A stretch of 64,000 nucleotides of DNA. It comes from an uncultured Shimia sp. GTDB taxonomy: Bacteria; Pseudomonadota; Alphaproteobacteria; Rhodobacterales; Rhodobacteraceae. Positions within the stretch are counted from its first letter, which is position 1. Every line of letters starts with the position of its first letter. Positions 1 through 9,096 of the stretch are shown one piece after another. The translations under genes and the position numbers were made by a program. The DNA is taken from NCBI GenBank assembly GCA_937897325.1, contig CALCOY010000064.1, forward strand, positions 1 to 64,000. Reading direction: 5' to 3'. The notes below the pieces were generated by a model, which searched no databases, was not told the origin of the DNA, and was given only the letters and a program-made list of their open reading frames with translations.

Positions 1-222
1 TCTTCCTCCGTTTTCCTAAACATAGCGGAGGACCACTTCAGTGGGGGAAGACCAGTAAGTTGAGCATGAGGCGCTGTCCCGCCGGTGTCGGAAATCGCCA
101 CGTCCACTTCCAGAAGAACCGATCAATTTCTTCTTGTAAGACTGACGAGAGCTTTTAGCGCCTGATCGGCTGTGCCATCTTTCCGAAGAAGATAATTGAG
201 CAGGTGTCAAACAGCGTCGGCG

Positions 223-1479
223 ATGGCTTATCTCCGTTTCATCAAAACGAATTGGCTGTTCCTCTCCGCCGGTTTCCTTCTCACTTTCACTTCATCTTAC
301 GGCCAGACCTACATCGTTTCTCTCTTCGCTGGGCAGATCAAAGCTGACTTTGGCCTGACGGACGGAGAATGGGGCGGCCTCTACACGCTGAGCACGTTGC
401 TCTCTGCGGCGGCGATGGTTTGGGCCGGCGCCCTGATGGACCGCTTCCGCGTCCGCACCTTGGCCCTCATCATTATGTTGGTCATGGCCTTCGCCTGCCT
501 CGGAATGAGCCTCGTCACAAGCTGGTTCACGCTGATCATTGTGATTTTCCTTCTACGCTTCACGGGACAAGGGATGCTGACACAGCTCGGTACAGTCGCC
601 ATGATGCGCTGGTTCGAGCAGTCGCGTGGAAAGGCGTTATCGCTGGCGTCCACCGGCTTTGCTGTTGGGCAAGCTCTTCTGCCTGTGATCTTTGTCGCGC
701 TATTCGCGATCTATGACTGGCGGCTCGTATGGGTACTCGCCGCATTAGTCACTGTGACCACCATCCCGCTTTTGTGGATGACGCTTAAACAAGAACGCAC
801 CCCACAATCTATCGCGCAGGATGCCGAGATCGCAGGCATGGGCGGAAGGCACTGGACCCGCTCCGAGATGCTGCGCTCAGGCTTCTTTTTCCTTATGATC
901 CCGACTGTCATTGGTCCGTCCGCCTGGGGAGCTGCACTGTTCTTCCAGCAGGTGCATTTCGTGGAGGTGAAAGGATGGTCTTTGGTGTCTTACGTTGCGC
1001 TAATGCCGATCTTTACGATCTCATCGATTGTCTCAACGTTTGCTTCCGGTTGGGCCATCGACCGCTTTGGGGTCAGCCGCGTGGTCCCTGTCCAAATGCT
1101 GCCTGATGCGGCTGCATTCGCCATTCTCGCCTACGCCGATACGATTTCTATGGCAGGCGTTGGCCTCTTGATCTTTGGGCTCGGGCAAGGGCTGCAAGGC
1201 ACATGCATCGCAACCATCTGGCCCGAATACTTCGGCACGCGCTATATCGGTGCAATCAAGGCCGCAGTGGCTGCGCTCATGGTGTTTGGAACCGCAGTCG
1301 GCCCCGGGATTACAGGCTGGTTGATCGATCTGGGCTATGATCTCCCGAATCAAATGCTGCCAATCGCAGCCTTTTATTTGTTTGCTGGAGCCCTCGCGAC
1401 TTGGGGCATTCTTCGATACCGGCCAACTCTTGAAGAAAAGGCATATTCCAAAGCTTTGTTTGGTGCCAAATCGTCGTAA
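223..1479 (+). CDS. MFS transporter
   Basis: Major facilitator superfamily carrier of about 418 residues, predicted in the inner membrane with 12 helices; substrate not identifiable. The N-terminal half has the usual first helix with an SSYGQTY motif, and a loop with DRFRVRT after helix 2, like the MFS motif A region; a long polar loop near residue 200 separates the two six-helix halves. The overall look is of the oxalate/formate-antiporter-like MFS group common in Rhodobacteraceae. The ATG at 223 is preferred because the protein then starts just before helix 1. A TTG at 196 in the same frame, preceded by a purine-rich stretch, is an alternative. It stands alone; the next gene is on the opposite strand. 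Confidence 0.85.
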   Translation: MAYLRFIKTNWLFLSAGFLLTFTSSYGQTYIVSLFAGQIKADFGLTDGEWGGLYTLSTLLSAAAMVWAGALMDRFRVRTLALIIMLVMAFACLGMSLVTSWFTLIIVIFLLRFTGQGMLTQLGTVAMMRWFEQSRGKALSLASTGFAVGQALLPVIFVALFAIYDWRLVWVLAALVTVTTIPLLWMTLKQERTPQSIAQDAEIAGMGGRHWTRSEMLRSGFFFLMIPTVIGPSAWGAALFFQQVHFVEVKGWSLVSYVALMPIFTISSIVSTFASGWAIDRFGVSRVVPVQMLPDAAAFAILAYADTISMAGVGLLIFGLGQGLQGTCIATIWPEYFGTRYIGAIKAAVAALMVFGTAVGPGITGWLIDLGYDLPNQMLPIAAFYLFAGALATWGILRYRPTLEEKAYSKALFGAKSS

Positions 1480-1621
1480 GCGACGTTTCAAAGGGCTCCC
1501 ATAAACACTGGCTGGCGCTGCTTGCGGTGGTTTGAGACATCATCTTCCCGCTAGGGGAAAATTTGGAAGACCTTGTATGGCACGCCGCATAACTGTCGGA
1601 AGGCTGAGACGATAAACCCGC

Positions 1622-3067
1622 TCAACTGGCTTTTGTAGCCCGTTGCGCAACTTCTGACCAAAATGATGACTTCCGCTCATGGCTATTTTTCAAAGCTTCG
1701 AGATAGTCATCATGCGAACCGTAACTTTCAAAAGAATGGATCTGTCCGGCCACCGCAGCGCAATCCTTTAGGTGTTCTGCCACGTAGGGATACCTTGATG
1801 CGCGTCCTTCGCTAAGGGCGAAGTCAATCATCGAACGCCAAAGCAAAGTGGCCGCTAGGGGATAACGCTCTCTGAGGGCGTCCGCAGCCGGAGTGAGCAA
1901 CTCGTAATGGTCGCCGTCAATCTCTTCGGCACGTGATAAAACCAACTCCGACGCCGTCAGAAGATCGGGCCACGCGAGACAGAAGTGCAATGCTACTAAG
2001 ACGTTCGGGTAGCGCAACGCATAGGCGCGGGCGCGATCCTCGGCTTCCACATCTTCAAAATCGGGCAGATCCTTGAGGAATGCCCGCAGATGATCGACGC
2101 TCAGTCGCTTCTCAAAGCAGTGCCATCGATGCGCCTGCGCCTCGGCCTCTCGCCCCAGGGCCAGCAGCGCCGCGATATAGGCGTCATCCCACGCCTCATG
2201 TCCGAAGACGCGCCCTTCTTCGGCAGCTCTTAGAAGCGTCAGGGCGTCCTCAGCCCTCCCATCGTTTAGGAGCAGCATGGCCACCTGGGCGGCGATGGCC
2301 TTGTTGTGCAGATCATCTGGGGTGTATTGCGCGATGAATGCGTCAGTATCTCCCCGCTCTCTTGCGATGTCTTGAAGGCATTGCTGGACAAAGCGCTGCT
2401 TTTGCATCGCTTTGTAATCCGTGCCGCCGGGCAACTCGCGTAGGAACGCGATAGCCTCATGTTCTTGCGCAGTTTCCACCGGCGCGGCAGCGGCAAAGCG
2501 CTCCACGTGAGATTGTAGCTGCGCCAAACCAGCCTCACCCAGTGAAGGCGCCATCAGCTCAATCAGGCCATCCCACTCGCCATACCCATTGTCCGAGATC
2601 GCGCCCCAAACTCGATCTGCCAAAGCCTCAACATCGGTCTCCATACGCGGCGTGATAACGGCAAAATTCAGAATGGCTTCGCGAAACACAGTACCAACGT
2701 CGCAGCGCCTGTCATCGACGCGCTCATAAAGCGCAGGCGCCAGATCGATGAATTGCCAAAGCAGCTCAAATGCCTCACCCGGATCATCAGGTGCGATCTT
2801 ATCAACGATCATGGAAACCTGAGTTTCAAGGTCTTTGATCAACGCCTTGCGTTTGCGCCACGAGATGAAGCTTTTGGATTTGCGAAGGGAGGCCAGCCGT
2901 TTGCGGACCTCATGGGCCAGTTCTGCCGCGCCCAGATTGTGGCTGAGCTCCAGCCGCAGCCGCCGTTTGATATCCGCGCTGCCCTGGCTCACCTCCATGA
3001 GCAAATCTGCCAGGCGATCCGCACCTAGGGCTGCAAGGTTTGCTTTGTTCAGGGTCTTTTTGGACAT
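1622..3067 (-). CDS. DUF6880 family protein
   Basis: Hypothetical cytoplasmic protein of 481 residues. The N-terminus (about residues 1-110: LAALGADRLADLLME, then basic stretches and a region ending in FELLWQFIDLAP) matches what I remember of the DUF6880 family. The rest is an alpha-helical, repeat-like Ala/Leu/Glu-rich protein resembling TPR-type solenoids. No catalytic motif is visible. It lies 18 bases downstream of the DUF2805 gene and follows the Y-family polymerase gene in the same direction, so the three may be co-transcribed. Function unknown; the family assignment is from memory of its N-terminal pattern. Confidence 0.75.
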   Translation of the reverse strand: MSKKTLNKANLAALGADRLADLLMEVSQGSADIKRRLRLELSHNLGAAELAHEVRKRLASLRKSKSFISWRKRKALIKDLETQVSMIVDKIAPDDPGEAFELLWQFIDLAPALYERVDDRRCDVGTVFREAILNFAVITPRMETDVEALADRVWGAISDNGYGEWDGLIELMAPSLGEAGLAQLQSHVERFAAAAPVETAQEHEAIAFLRELPGGTDYKAMQKQRFVQQCLQDIARERGDTDAFIAQYTPDDLHNKAIAAQVAMLLLNDGRAEDALTLLRAAEEGRVFGHEAWDDAYIAALLALGREAEAQAHRWHCFEKRLSVDHLRAFLKDLPDFEDVEAEDRARAYALRYPNVLVALHFCLAWPDLLTASELVLSRAEEIDGDHYELLTPAADALRERYPLAATLLWRSMIDFALSEGRASRYPYVAEHLKDCAAVAGQIHSFESYGSHDDYLEALKNSHERKSSFWSEVAQRATKAS

Positions 3068-3085
3068 GTCTTTCGCACGCTTTGC

Positions 3086-3301
3086 CTATTTGTAGTGTTC
3101 GCGACGATCGCCAAAAGCCCTGACGCGCCGGCGCCATGCGCGGTAGCTGCCAGGCTTTAGCGTGTCGCGCATCAAAGCTTTGACGTCTTTTTCTCGCAGC
3201 CCGTACTGTCGCTCGATATCCGCAAAGCTCACGTGATCCGACAACGCCATCGACACCACTTCGCTGCGATCCGCATCGGTTAGGTCATGATCTTTAGCCA
3301 T
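3086..3301 (-). CDS. DUF2805 / TIGR03643 family small protein
   Basis: Small protein of 71 residues. The pattern (SMALSDHVSFADIERQYGL, then LKPGSYRAWRRRV) is that of the DUF2805/TIGR03643 family. The first half looks like a helix-turn-helix and the tail is basic, ending in RRRVRAFGDRREHYK. The start at 3301 is chosen because family members begin at about this point; the open frame extends further upstream into the end of the polymerase gene. In other proteobacteria the family is, to my recollection, often found beside photolyase genes, which fits the photolyase-like gene 8 kb away. Function unknown. Confidence 0.8.
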   Translation of the reverse strand: MAKDHDLTDADRSEVVSMALSDHVSFADIERQYGLREKDVKALMRDTLKPGSYRAWRRRVRAFGDRREHYK

Positions 3302-3339
3302 CAGCGTCTTTAATCCTTCGCACTTGACGTAGCGCGCGC

Positions 3340-4665
3340 TCAGAAGGTGCAAAAATGCGTGTCGCCGTCCTCGCCCGGGGCGGCCTCAAAATCCTCAGCC
3401 TCCGGGATCCGGCCAAAGGCGATCTTGGCACCGACATAGCCGCCCGGGACAGCATCATGGGTCCCCAGAGCGAGGGCGTTGCTGCCAAACCGCGCGCGGA
3501 GCGTGTCCATGACATCGCTCACGCCTTCCCATTTGTCACGCTCCTGCGTGTCGTCGGAAAGCGCAGACAACAGGTCCCCTGTGATATCAGCCTCGGCTGT
3601 AAGACCGTGCAACGTGACCGTGACCGCATGGGGCTCAAACCGCACGTCTCGGCGCACAGCCTCAAATCCTTGCATCAAGCAGCGCCGAAAGGTCCGGTCA
3701 TCACGGGAGGGGGGGAAGTGCCCCTCCCAACTCCAGCGCTCCACTTCCGCATTCTTGGCGCGGCTCGAGCGGAACCGCTGACTTCGCGTGGAGAGCGTGA
3801 GCTTCGAGGCGCGCAAATCTGTTCGGCGCAGACGTCTCGCCGCGCTGGCCAGCAGCTGTTTGGCGCAGTCCTCCACCCTTTCGGGGCTACGCCAATCATT
3901 CGGGAGCACGCGGCTATGGCCAAACATGCGCTTCTTGGTCTCTGACCGCGGTGCATGGGTGCCGTGCAGCTCTTGAAGAAACCGCTCCCCTTCCACGTTG
4001 CCCCAAATTGCGCGGGCCTGTTTTGGGGCCAGTGCCCAGAGCTCTGGAAAGCTCGTAACACCCGCTGCCGCCAATCGGGTTACCATCCCCTCACCGATGC
4101 CGGGCAACTTGCTAATTGAAAGATCTGCGAGCGCGCCTGGCAGGTCTTGGGTCTTCAGAAGAACCGCACCGTCCGGCTTTTGCCGCTCGGCGGCGACTTT
4201 CGCCAAAAGCTCTGTCGCGGCCATACCGATGGAGCAGGTCAGAACCGGGCTGAATGCTGCGCGCAAGGCCGTCTTGATCCGTGCAGCAAGTGCAAGGCCC
4301 TGACGCCCTTCGCTCGGCAGCAAGGCGCAGACAACTTCGTCAATGGAGCGCACATGCTGGATGGGAACGATGGTCTCCACGACCTCCAGGATGCGCTTGT
4401 GAAGCCGGACATAGACATCTGGGCGAGCCACGACAAAGATCATGTCGGGGACTTGCCTGCGGGCATCTTTGGCGAGCGTATTCGTCTTGACGCCGAGCAG
4501 CTTGGCCTCCCGGCTCACGGCGATACAGCCCGTATGAGGTGAATCCAGCGCGACAACGCCCACGGGCTTGCCGCGCAAAGCCGGGTTGAAGTGTTGTTCG
4601 GCGGACGCAAAGAAGCTGTCGAAATCGAGGTAAAGTCGTTCAGGGTCGCTCGTGTTGGCCGTCAT
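3340..4665 (-). CDS. Y-family DNA polymerase (DinB/ImpB/MucB/SamB family)
   Basis: Translesion DNA polymerase of 441 residues. The catalytic carboxylates are all present: Asp14 and Asp16 in LYLDFDSFF, and Asp109-Glu110 in VRSIDEVV. A helix-hairpin-helix segment (LPGIGEGMVTRLAAAG) lies near residue 190, followed by the little-finger region. It acts in DNA-damage tolerance by copying past lesions. The sequence is closer to the divergent ImpB/MucB/SamB proteins of Rhodobacteraceae than to canonical DinB. It is the first gene of a leftward group with DUF2805 and DUF6880. No LexA box was recognised in the 120 bases upstream. Confidence 0.85.
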   Translation of the reverse strand: MTANTSDPERLYLDFDSFFASAEQHFNPALRGKPVGVVALDSPHTGCIAVSREAKLLGVKTNTLAKDARRQVPDMIFVVARPDVYVRLHKRILEVVETIVPIQHVRSIDEVVCALLPSEGRQGLALAARIKTALRAAFSPVLTCSIGMAATELLAKVAAERQKPDGAVLLKTQDLPGALADLSISKLPGIGEGMVTRLAAAGVTSFPELWALAPKQARAIWGNVEGERFLQELHGTHAPRSETKKRMFGHSRVLPNDWRSPERVEDCAKQLLASAARRLRRTDLRASKLTLSTRSQRFRSSRAKNAEVERWSWEGHFPPSRDDRTFRRCLMQGFEAVRRDVRFEPHAVTVTLHGLTAEADITGDLLSALSDDTQERDKWEGVSDVMDTLRARFGSNALALGTHDAVPGGYVGAKIAFGRIPEAEDFEAAPGEDGDTHFCTF

Positions 4666-4789
4666 TCTCGCCTGCTCTTTTGCTCCGTCCGTGGAACGTA
4701 GCGCCGCTGGTTTGCCCGCCTATGTTTCGCCCCAGAGGATCGGCGCAGCCTGCCACGGCGGGCGCTAATCAGAGTGAGACAGATATCCT

Positions 4790-5065
4790 ATGGCCACTAC
4801 AGCGACCATTGAATTGCGGGACATGATGCTTCCCACCGGTATTGGCACCTACGGACAACCGGACGAGACGCCGCCGGATTATCACTTACTTGATCTCACG
4901 CTCGACATTGACCCCGGGAAGGCCCTTATCCTGGAAGACGGCATAGAACACGTCCCCACTGCGCCGAATTCGTGCAGTCAAATTCACAGCGCTCACTTTA
5001 GTGCACCTATTTCCAGACAAGTGAGGCTGTCTGCTTCTACTGCGTGGGCCGGATTGCGTACTTAA
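4790..5065 (+). pseudogene. truncated dihydroneopterin aldolase-like (FolB-like) fragment
   Basis: The first 50 or so residues (ATIELRDMMLPTGIGTYG, then DYHLLDLTLDIDP, then LEDGIEHV) align with the N-terminal half of the intact FolB-like protein at 12731-13126. The similarity ends abruptly near base 4950. After that the frame runs through unrelated sequence (PTAPNSCSQIHSAHF and on) to a stop at 5065, and its last bases overlap the 3' end of the gene on the other strand. The half holding the family's conserved lysine is missing, so this is read as the 5' remnant of a paralogue cut by a deletion or rearrangement. A short functional protein cannot be excluded but is unlikely. Confidence 0.7.
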
Positions 5066-5558
5066 AGATCTTAGGATGTCGACCCTCTACATCGTTTGAT
5101 GACGCACCTCTCCCCACCGTAACACGATAGGTAAGAGGCATCTGGATGGTATGGTCGTCGGCGGTGACTGCCGTCCAATCCACATTGGCAATAACTTCGA
5201 CCCGACCTTCTTCGCCATCAGCAGTCTCAATGCTCAGGATATCATTCGAGTTTTGTTTGATCGTACCCCAAGCAGCTTCAAAGTAGGCGCGGAGCTCAGC
5301 GACGTTCTTGATCTCGGCATTTGTATAAGACCATTGCTCAAAATCGCCGTCCGGCAAGTATTTGAGGTACTCTTCCACCGGGGTATTTGCGTCGATCATA
5401 CCAACCCATGTTCGGAAGAATGCTTCTGCCTCCTCCTCGGTGATGACCTCTGAACCGCTCGACTGAGCGCGCCCCTCCGAGGTCGTAAATGCTGCCATCA
5501 GCAGAACGAAGGCGAGCGCTGCGCAGATTGCTTTTAACGGGGTCCAAACTCGTGGCAT
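5037..5558 (-). CDS. secreted NTF2/SnoaL-like protein
   Basis: Exported protein of 173 residues. A signal peptide covers about residues 1-31 (basic MPRVWTPLK, hydrophobic AICAALAFVLLMAAF, cleavage near GRAQS). The mature part (EAEAFFRTWVGMIDANTPVEEYLKYL, and later VEVIANVDWTAV) has the pattern of an NTF2-like/SnoaL-like fold. The start at 5558 is fixed by AGGAG seven bases upstream; the frame is open further upstream without such a site. It is divergent from the TetR gene at 5664, with a palindrome between them, so it is the probable TetR target. No catalytic residues could be assigned. Confidence 0.8.
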   Translation of the reverse strand: MPRVWTPLKAICAALAFVLLMAAFTTSEGRAQSSGSEVITEEEAEAFFRTWVGMIDANTPVEEYLKYLPDGDFEQWSYTNAEIKNVAELRAYFEAAWGTIKQNSNDILSIETADGEEGRVEVIANVDWTAVTADDHTIQMPLTYRVTVGRGASSNDVEGRHPKIFKYAIRPTQ

Positions 5559-5628
5559 GGTGTCTCTCCTTTTGGTCATTAGATGCGCGCCGTCGCAAAC
5601 TTCGTGCTTGAGCATCGCATCAGAATCA

Positions 5629-5646
5629 GTAATGAATATTCATTAC
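5629..5646. promoter_or_regulatory. perfect 18-bp palindrome, probable TetR operator
   Basis: GTAATGAATATTCATTAC is a perfect inverted repeat without spacer. It lies 17 bases before the TetR start codon and 70 bases before the divergent NTF2-like gene. Size, symmetry and position are typical of an operator for a TetR-family repressor that controls itself and its divergent neighbour. Confidence 0.75.
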
Positions 5647-5663
5647 CATAAAAGAGGCAGCGA

Positions 5664-6239
5664 ATGGCAAGACTCTCAAAGGACGAAATCCAGTTGAAGA
5701 TCCGGGACGCCGTTGTGGATACGGTTGTCAAAAATGGTGCCGGGGCAGCATCTGTCGGAGAAATCGCAAAGCACGCGCGCGTGTCCGCAGGGACAATCTA
5801 CCTGCACTATGAGAACAAGGAAGACATGCTCCAAAAGGTCTACCTGCAGGTCAAGACCGAGTTTCATGCTCTGATGATGGCGTCTAAAACTGAGCAGTCA
5901 TCAGAAGCCATGATCAAACGCATGTGGTTTGACATGTTCGCGTTCGCAGAAGCCCACCCGCTCGATTTTCAGTTCATTGAGGATGCTGGGATGGTCTCAA
6001 CGCTCACACTTAATCAGCGAAAACAGGTTACCGCCATGGGTAGTGAGATCAACGACCTCGTGCAGCGCTCAATTGATGATCGCACACTCGACGAAATGCC
6101 CGTGCCCGTCGCAGTCAACCTCCTCATCGGCCCGGCGCTCCTTCTCGCGAAGAAACGCGCAAGCGGTGGCTCAGGGGCATCGAGGGACGTTGTAGATCAG
6201 ACCTTTGAGCGGGTCTGGCGGGCTGTTGCAGGTGGGTAA
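5664..6239 (+). CDS. TetR/AcrR family transcriptional regulator
   Basis: DNA-binding regulator of 191 residues. The N-terminal TetR helix-turn-helix is clear at about residues 10-55 (GAGAASVGEIAKHARVSAGTIYLHYENKEDML). The C-terminal ligand-binding part is helical and not informative about the ligand. It is divergent from the secreted NTF2-like gene, with the 18-bp palindrome at 5629-5646 between them, so autoregulation and control of that neighbour are likely. The ligand is unknown. Confidence 0.9.
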   Translation: MARLSKDEIQLKIRDAVVDTVVKNGAGAASVGEIAKHARVSAGTIYLHYENKEDMLQKVYLQVKTEFHALMMASKTEQSSEAMIKRMWFDMFAFAEAHPLDFQFIEDAGMVSTLTLNQRKQVTAMGSEINDLVQRSIDDRTLDEMPVPVAVNLLIGPALLLAKKRASGGSGASRDVVDQTFERVWRAVAGG

Positions 6240-6280
6240 GCCTTGCTTCTCTGAGGACCAACTAGCTTCCAATTCTAAGC

Positions 6281-6673
6281 TCATGCCCCTAAGATCCGAC
6301 AAAGCCGCTTATAACGATCTGTGACTTGGGCGGCATGGCTAGCGTAGATGGCGCAACTATCATCTATCCCCGTCTCAATCTCGTTTATCAAAGTGAGAGC
6401 CTGTGCCTTGGTAAGGATTGCATTCAGCTCTTTAAAGATCAACCGTTCTGAGGTTGGGTTTGCAGCTGAAATTTCGGATCGAAGTTCTGAGAGCTCCATC
6501 CTCAAAGTTTCAGCGCTTTCGTTCCGGATGCGCCCTTCCCACTTTGTCAGGTGGTAGATGACGTTGAACGGCGAGAAGCTAAATGCGGCGACACCACAGC
6601 AATCCTTTTCGCAGATCGTTTCGCAAGTTTGGCACAAAGCACGGATGTTCGGTGGCAACTGGATTTCCGTCAT
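6281..6673 (-). CDS. hypothetical Cys-rich protein, DUF6331-like
   Basis: Hypothetical protein of 130 residues. Its N-terminus carries a cluster of cysteines (CQTCETICEKDCCGVAAFSFSP, residues 14-35, with CxxCxxxCxxxCC spacing) that could bind a metal. The rest is helical and charged. The pattern resembles what I remember of DUF6331, but this is uncertain. No linked gene explains its role; it converges on the TetR gene. Confidence 0.6.
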   Translation of the reverse strand: MTEIQLPPNIRALCQTCETICEKDCCGVAAFSFSPFNVIYHLTKWEGRIRNESAETLRMELSELRSEISAANPTSERLIFKELNAILTKAQALTLINEIETGIDDSCAIYASHAAQVTDRYKRLCRILGA

Positions 6674-6953
6674 GTGCGCGAGTTTGAACCTTCACTACAG
6701 GAGCTTGCAACCGCCGCGTCTGAAAGTCTTGGAAGTTAGCACCCTCCTTATGGACACCGGGCCAATCTCCAGAAAGAGCATAGCTTTGGGCCGGTGCTTG
6801 GAGAAGCTTGGTGCTTCATCCATGCTAGTAAGGTGAAGGGTGCTTGGATATGTCCCACGACAGCATAATAAGTGCTGGCATGTTAACACCCGTGTATGAG
6901 TGGACGACATTCCTATCATTTACGGCACCGAATGCCCGCAGGAAGCATCGAAC

Positions 6954-7514
6954 ATGGACCAAGCACCCTTTTATCGCCTGGACTTAGATGGAGGGAAATC
7001 GCCCGTCTCGTTCGATGAGCTTTACCCCCTCCTGCGCGATATCGTGTTCTACTTCGAACTCAATCTGGCAGAACAGCAAAACGTCCTGGTGTTGGATGAG
7101 TTTTGCACATCACAGTACTGGAAGTTTCTGTCAGTCTCTTGGGCGGAGCCAGAGTTCGCGGAAAGCAGGCGCTACGCATGGTTATGTGAACGCGGCTGCA
7201 TGGCATTGATGAACGGAGCGGCGCTTTGCTTCCTCACAGAACAGCAATCCGTCGAGTCAGCGCTGTGGCTGCGCACCAAAGCTTGGGCTCGCGAAGCCAT
7301 GCCTTATCTCCGACATTTTCAGCCGTCCGATGAAATACTTGAAGAAGGTCGTACCCAGCTCCTCGACGCGCTAGGGTTCATCGCTGATATGTCGGAAGAA
7401 GACCTTGATGAGCATGGCATCCCGGCATTCGACACGACATCGCAAGGAGTTTGGTTCACAACAAACATCGTTGGGGACTATTTCCGCACCACGGCACAGC
7501 TTGATTTCGGATAG
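6954..7514 (+). CDS. hypothetical protein
   Basis: Protein of 186 residues not recognised as any family. It is acidic and aromatic-rich (FYRLDLDGGKSPVSFDELYPLLRDIVFYF; VWFTTNIVGDYFRTTA), with no signal peptide or membrane segment. The ATG at 6954 is preferred because AGGAAG sits about eight bases upstream; a GTG at 6900 in frame gives a longer form. The coding character is good throughout. It stands alone before a gene-poor stretch, so its context gives no clue to function. Confidence 0.55.
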   Translation: MDQAPFYRLDLDGGKSPVSFDELYPLLRDIVFYFELNLAEQQNVLVLDEFCTSQYWKFLSVSWAEPEFAESRRYAWLCERGCMALMNGAALCFLTEQQSVESALWLRTKAWAREAMPYLRHFQPSDEILEEGRTQLLDALGFIADMSEEDLDEHGIPAFDTTSQGVWFTTNIVGDYFRTTAQLDFG

Positions 7515-8179
7515 GCGAAGAAGCTGCGTTCCAAGAGCTATCTCGGAACCGAATGCGGAGCCTCGGACCCTGTGATTTGCCTTCACTAAAAGGGCCGCAA
7601 TTTCAGAGATGAAAGACGGCCCAAAGCTGACCTTGGCCATGCACAACCATCGCTGCGTTGCGGCCCGTCAGACCGGCCATTCGCTGCGTGTGCAATATTT
7701 CGGATGCGGTGAAATGGTGGTGTGCGGGACTCTGCCGACATTCCTTTTTGAGCGTTCGCTGACGCAGCATCCTCTCGGGCCTGCGGCACGTCGTGTGTTG
7801 CAGCGCGGCGCGTGTCGTCATTGCGGTCGTTCGCGCGGGTCGATTTCGTCTGAACCGACACCGCACTTTCGCCGCAGCGTGATCCGACAACTCAGACGCG
7901 GACAAAGATGCCAGTCGTCCGAACGATCTGAATGGCCAATAACCGCCCAAACCGGGCCTTGTTTTTGGTGGGCGGTCCTAATGCTACACGCACTTCACTA
8001 AACATGTAACTGCCACCAAGGGTGAAGCGGTCCTTCGTTGAGGAAGCAAAAGCGCCTTGGTGAGTTTGTATGTCCAACATTTACAGTTACTGAAGAGTGC
8101 GAGTCTGAAACACATTATCGCGCCGCTTGCTTGCCAAACGTACAGACCAAATATAGCGGAGCGTTTACAAATTTCTTAG
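7515..8179. other. gene-poor interval with degenerate intergenic repeats
   Basis: I see no supportable gene. Open frames on both strands are unlike any family and are rich in Arg, Cys and His, as expected from non-coding DNA. Around 7650-7690 the sequence ACCGGCCATTCG with nearby GCTGCG words recurs in other gene-poor intervals of this window (49983 exactly, 61695 with one mismatch). The interval ends at the broken edge of an IS3-family transposase. Confidence 0.5.
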
Positions 8180-8704
8180 ATTCAAGCGATAGCCCAGCCC
8201 AACCACGTCTGGGCGATCGACTTCGTGCATGACAAGCTGAGCAACGGACGGCCTTATAAGATGCTCACAGTGCTCGATGAGTACTCCCGTGAGGCGCTCT
8301 GCGTGGCAGTGCGACCCAGAATGAATGCAGCTGACGTTCTGGACGTTCTGCACCGGCTGCTAATGAAACACGGCGAGCCCGAGTTTGTTCGTTCAGACCA
8401 TGGCCCGGAGTTCATTGCTGCACCGCTTCAGGAATGGCTCCGACGGGTCGGCATCGAACCGATGCAGATCTATCCAGGATCACCATGGGAAAATGGCTAC
8501 AACGAACGCGTTAATGGAACACTCCGTCGCGAAGTCCTCAACGCCGAATGGTTTCATACAACCAAACAAGCTCAGGTCGCCATCAATATCTGGCTGAAGC
8601 AATACAACCAAATCCGGCCACATCATGCTCTGAACATGCACCCGCCGGTCCCAGAAACCTTATTAGAGAAACGCCAAATTAGTGGCACTGAAACAGGGGG
8701 CTAG
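8180..8704 (+). pseudogene. IS3-family transposase, 3' remnant (integrase core)
   Basis: About 174 codons of the rve integrase core of an IS3-type OrfB. All three DDE residues are visible: Asp in VWAIDF, Asp in FVRSDHGPEF and Glu in NGYNERVNG. Similarity starts at about 8180 directly after an in-frame stop, and the N-terminal half (helix-turn-helix and OrfA) is missing, so this is a truncated, inactive relic. A GTG at 8225 could start a shorter product but with no visible role. I did not find convincing terminal inverted repeats. Confidence 0.85.
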
Positions 8705-9096
8705 ACATAGAACACTGCCTGCACCGCGGCGGCTAGCTGTCGCAACCGTGATGCGAGCAACTAGTCGATCGCCGTACTCACGCTAACTCTAGTGTCAGAG
8801 AAACTCAGCATGTGGAGGCCCGGCATGGTGCTATCAACTATGGTCAAACTGAAAACTATTGGTCTGGCGAACAAGGTTATTCTCGGCGCTTTCATCAACG
8901 GCGCTCTGATCGGAGCGACCGTTGTTGCGGGTGCGGCGATCGCAAGTCGGGCAAAGACCGGTAAGGGCGGCTTTTGCGGAAACTCGCCCGATCGCGACGT
9001 CTCTTCGCAGGAGTAGCTGACGTACTGAGCCAAGAGTAAACGAGTGCTGCGTTCATGCACCGACCTACTCTCAACGGGGTCGCCGTACTCCCTGCT
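8705..9096. other. gene-poor interval after the IS3 relic
   Basis: No gene is supported with confidence. A 74-codon frame at 8792-9016 (+) contains a hydrophobic stretch (NKVILGAFINGALIGATVVAGAAIA) that could be one membrane helix. It lacks a clear ribosome binding site and its ends are low complexity. It may be a real tiny membrane protein but the evidence is thin. Confidence 0.35.

Noticed and set aside
7609-8001. 130-codon frame on + strand and 115-codon frame on - strand
   Set aside because: They overlap each other, lack ribosome binding sites and have non-coding amino-acid composition; the interval contains a degenerate repeat word.
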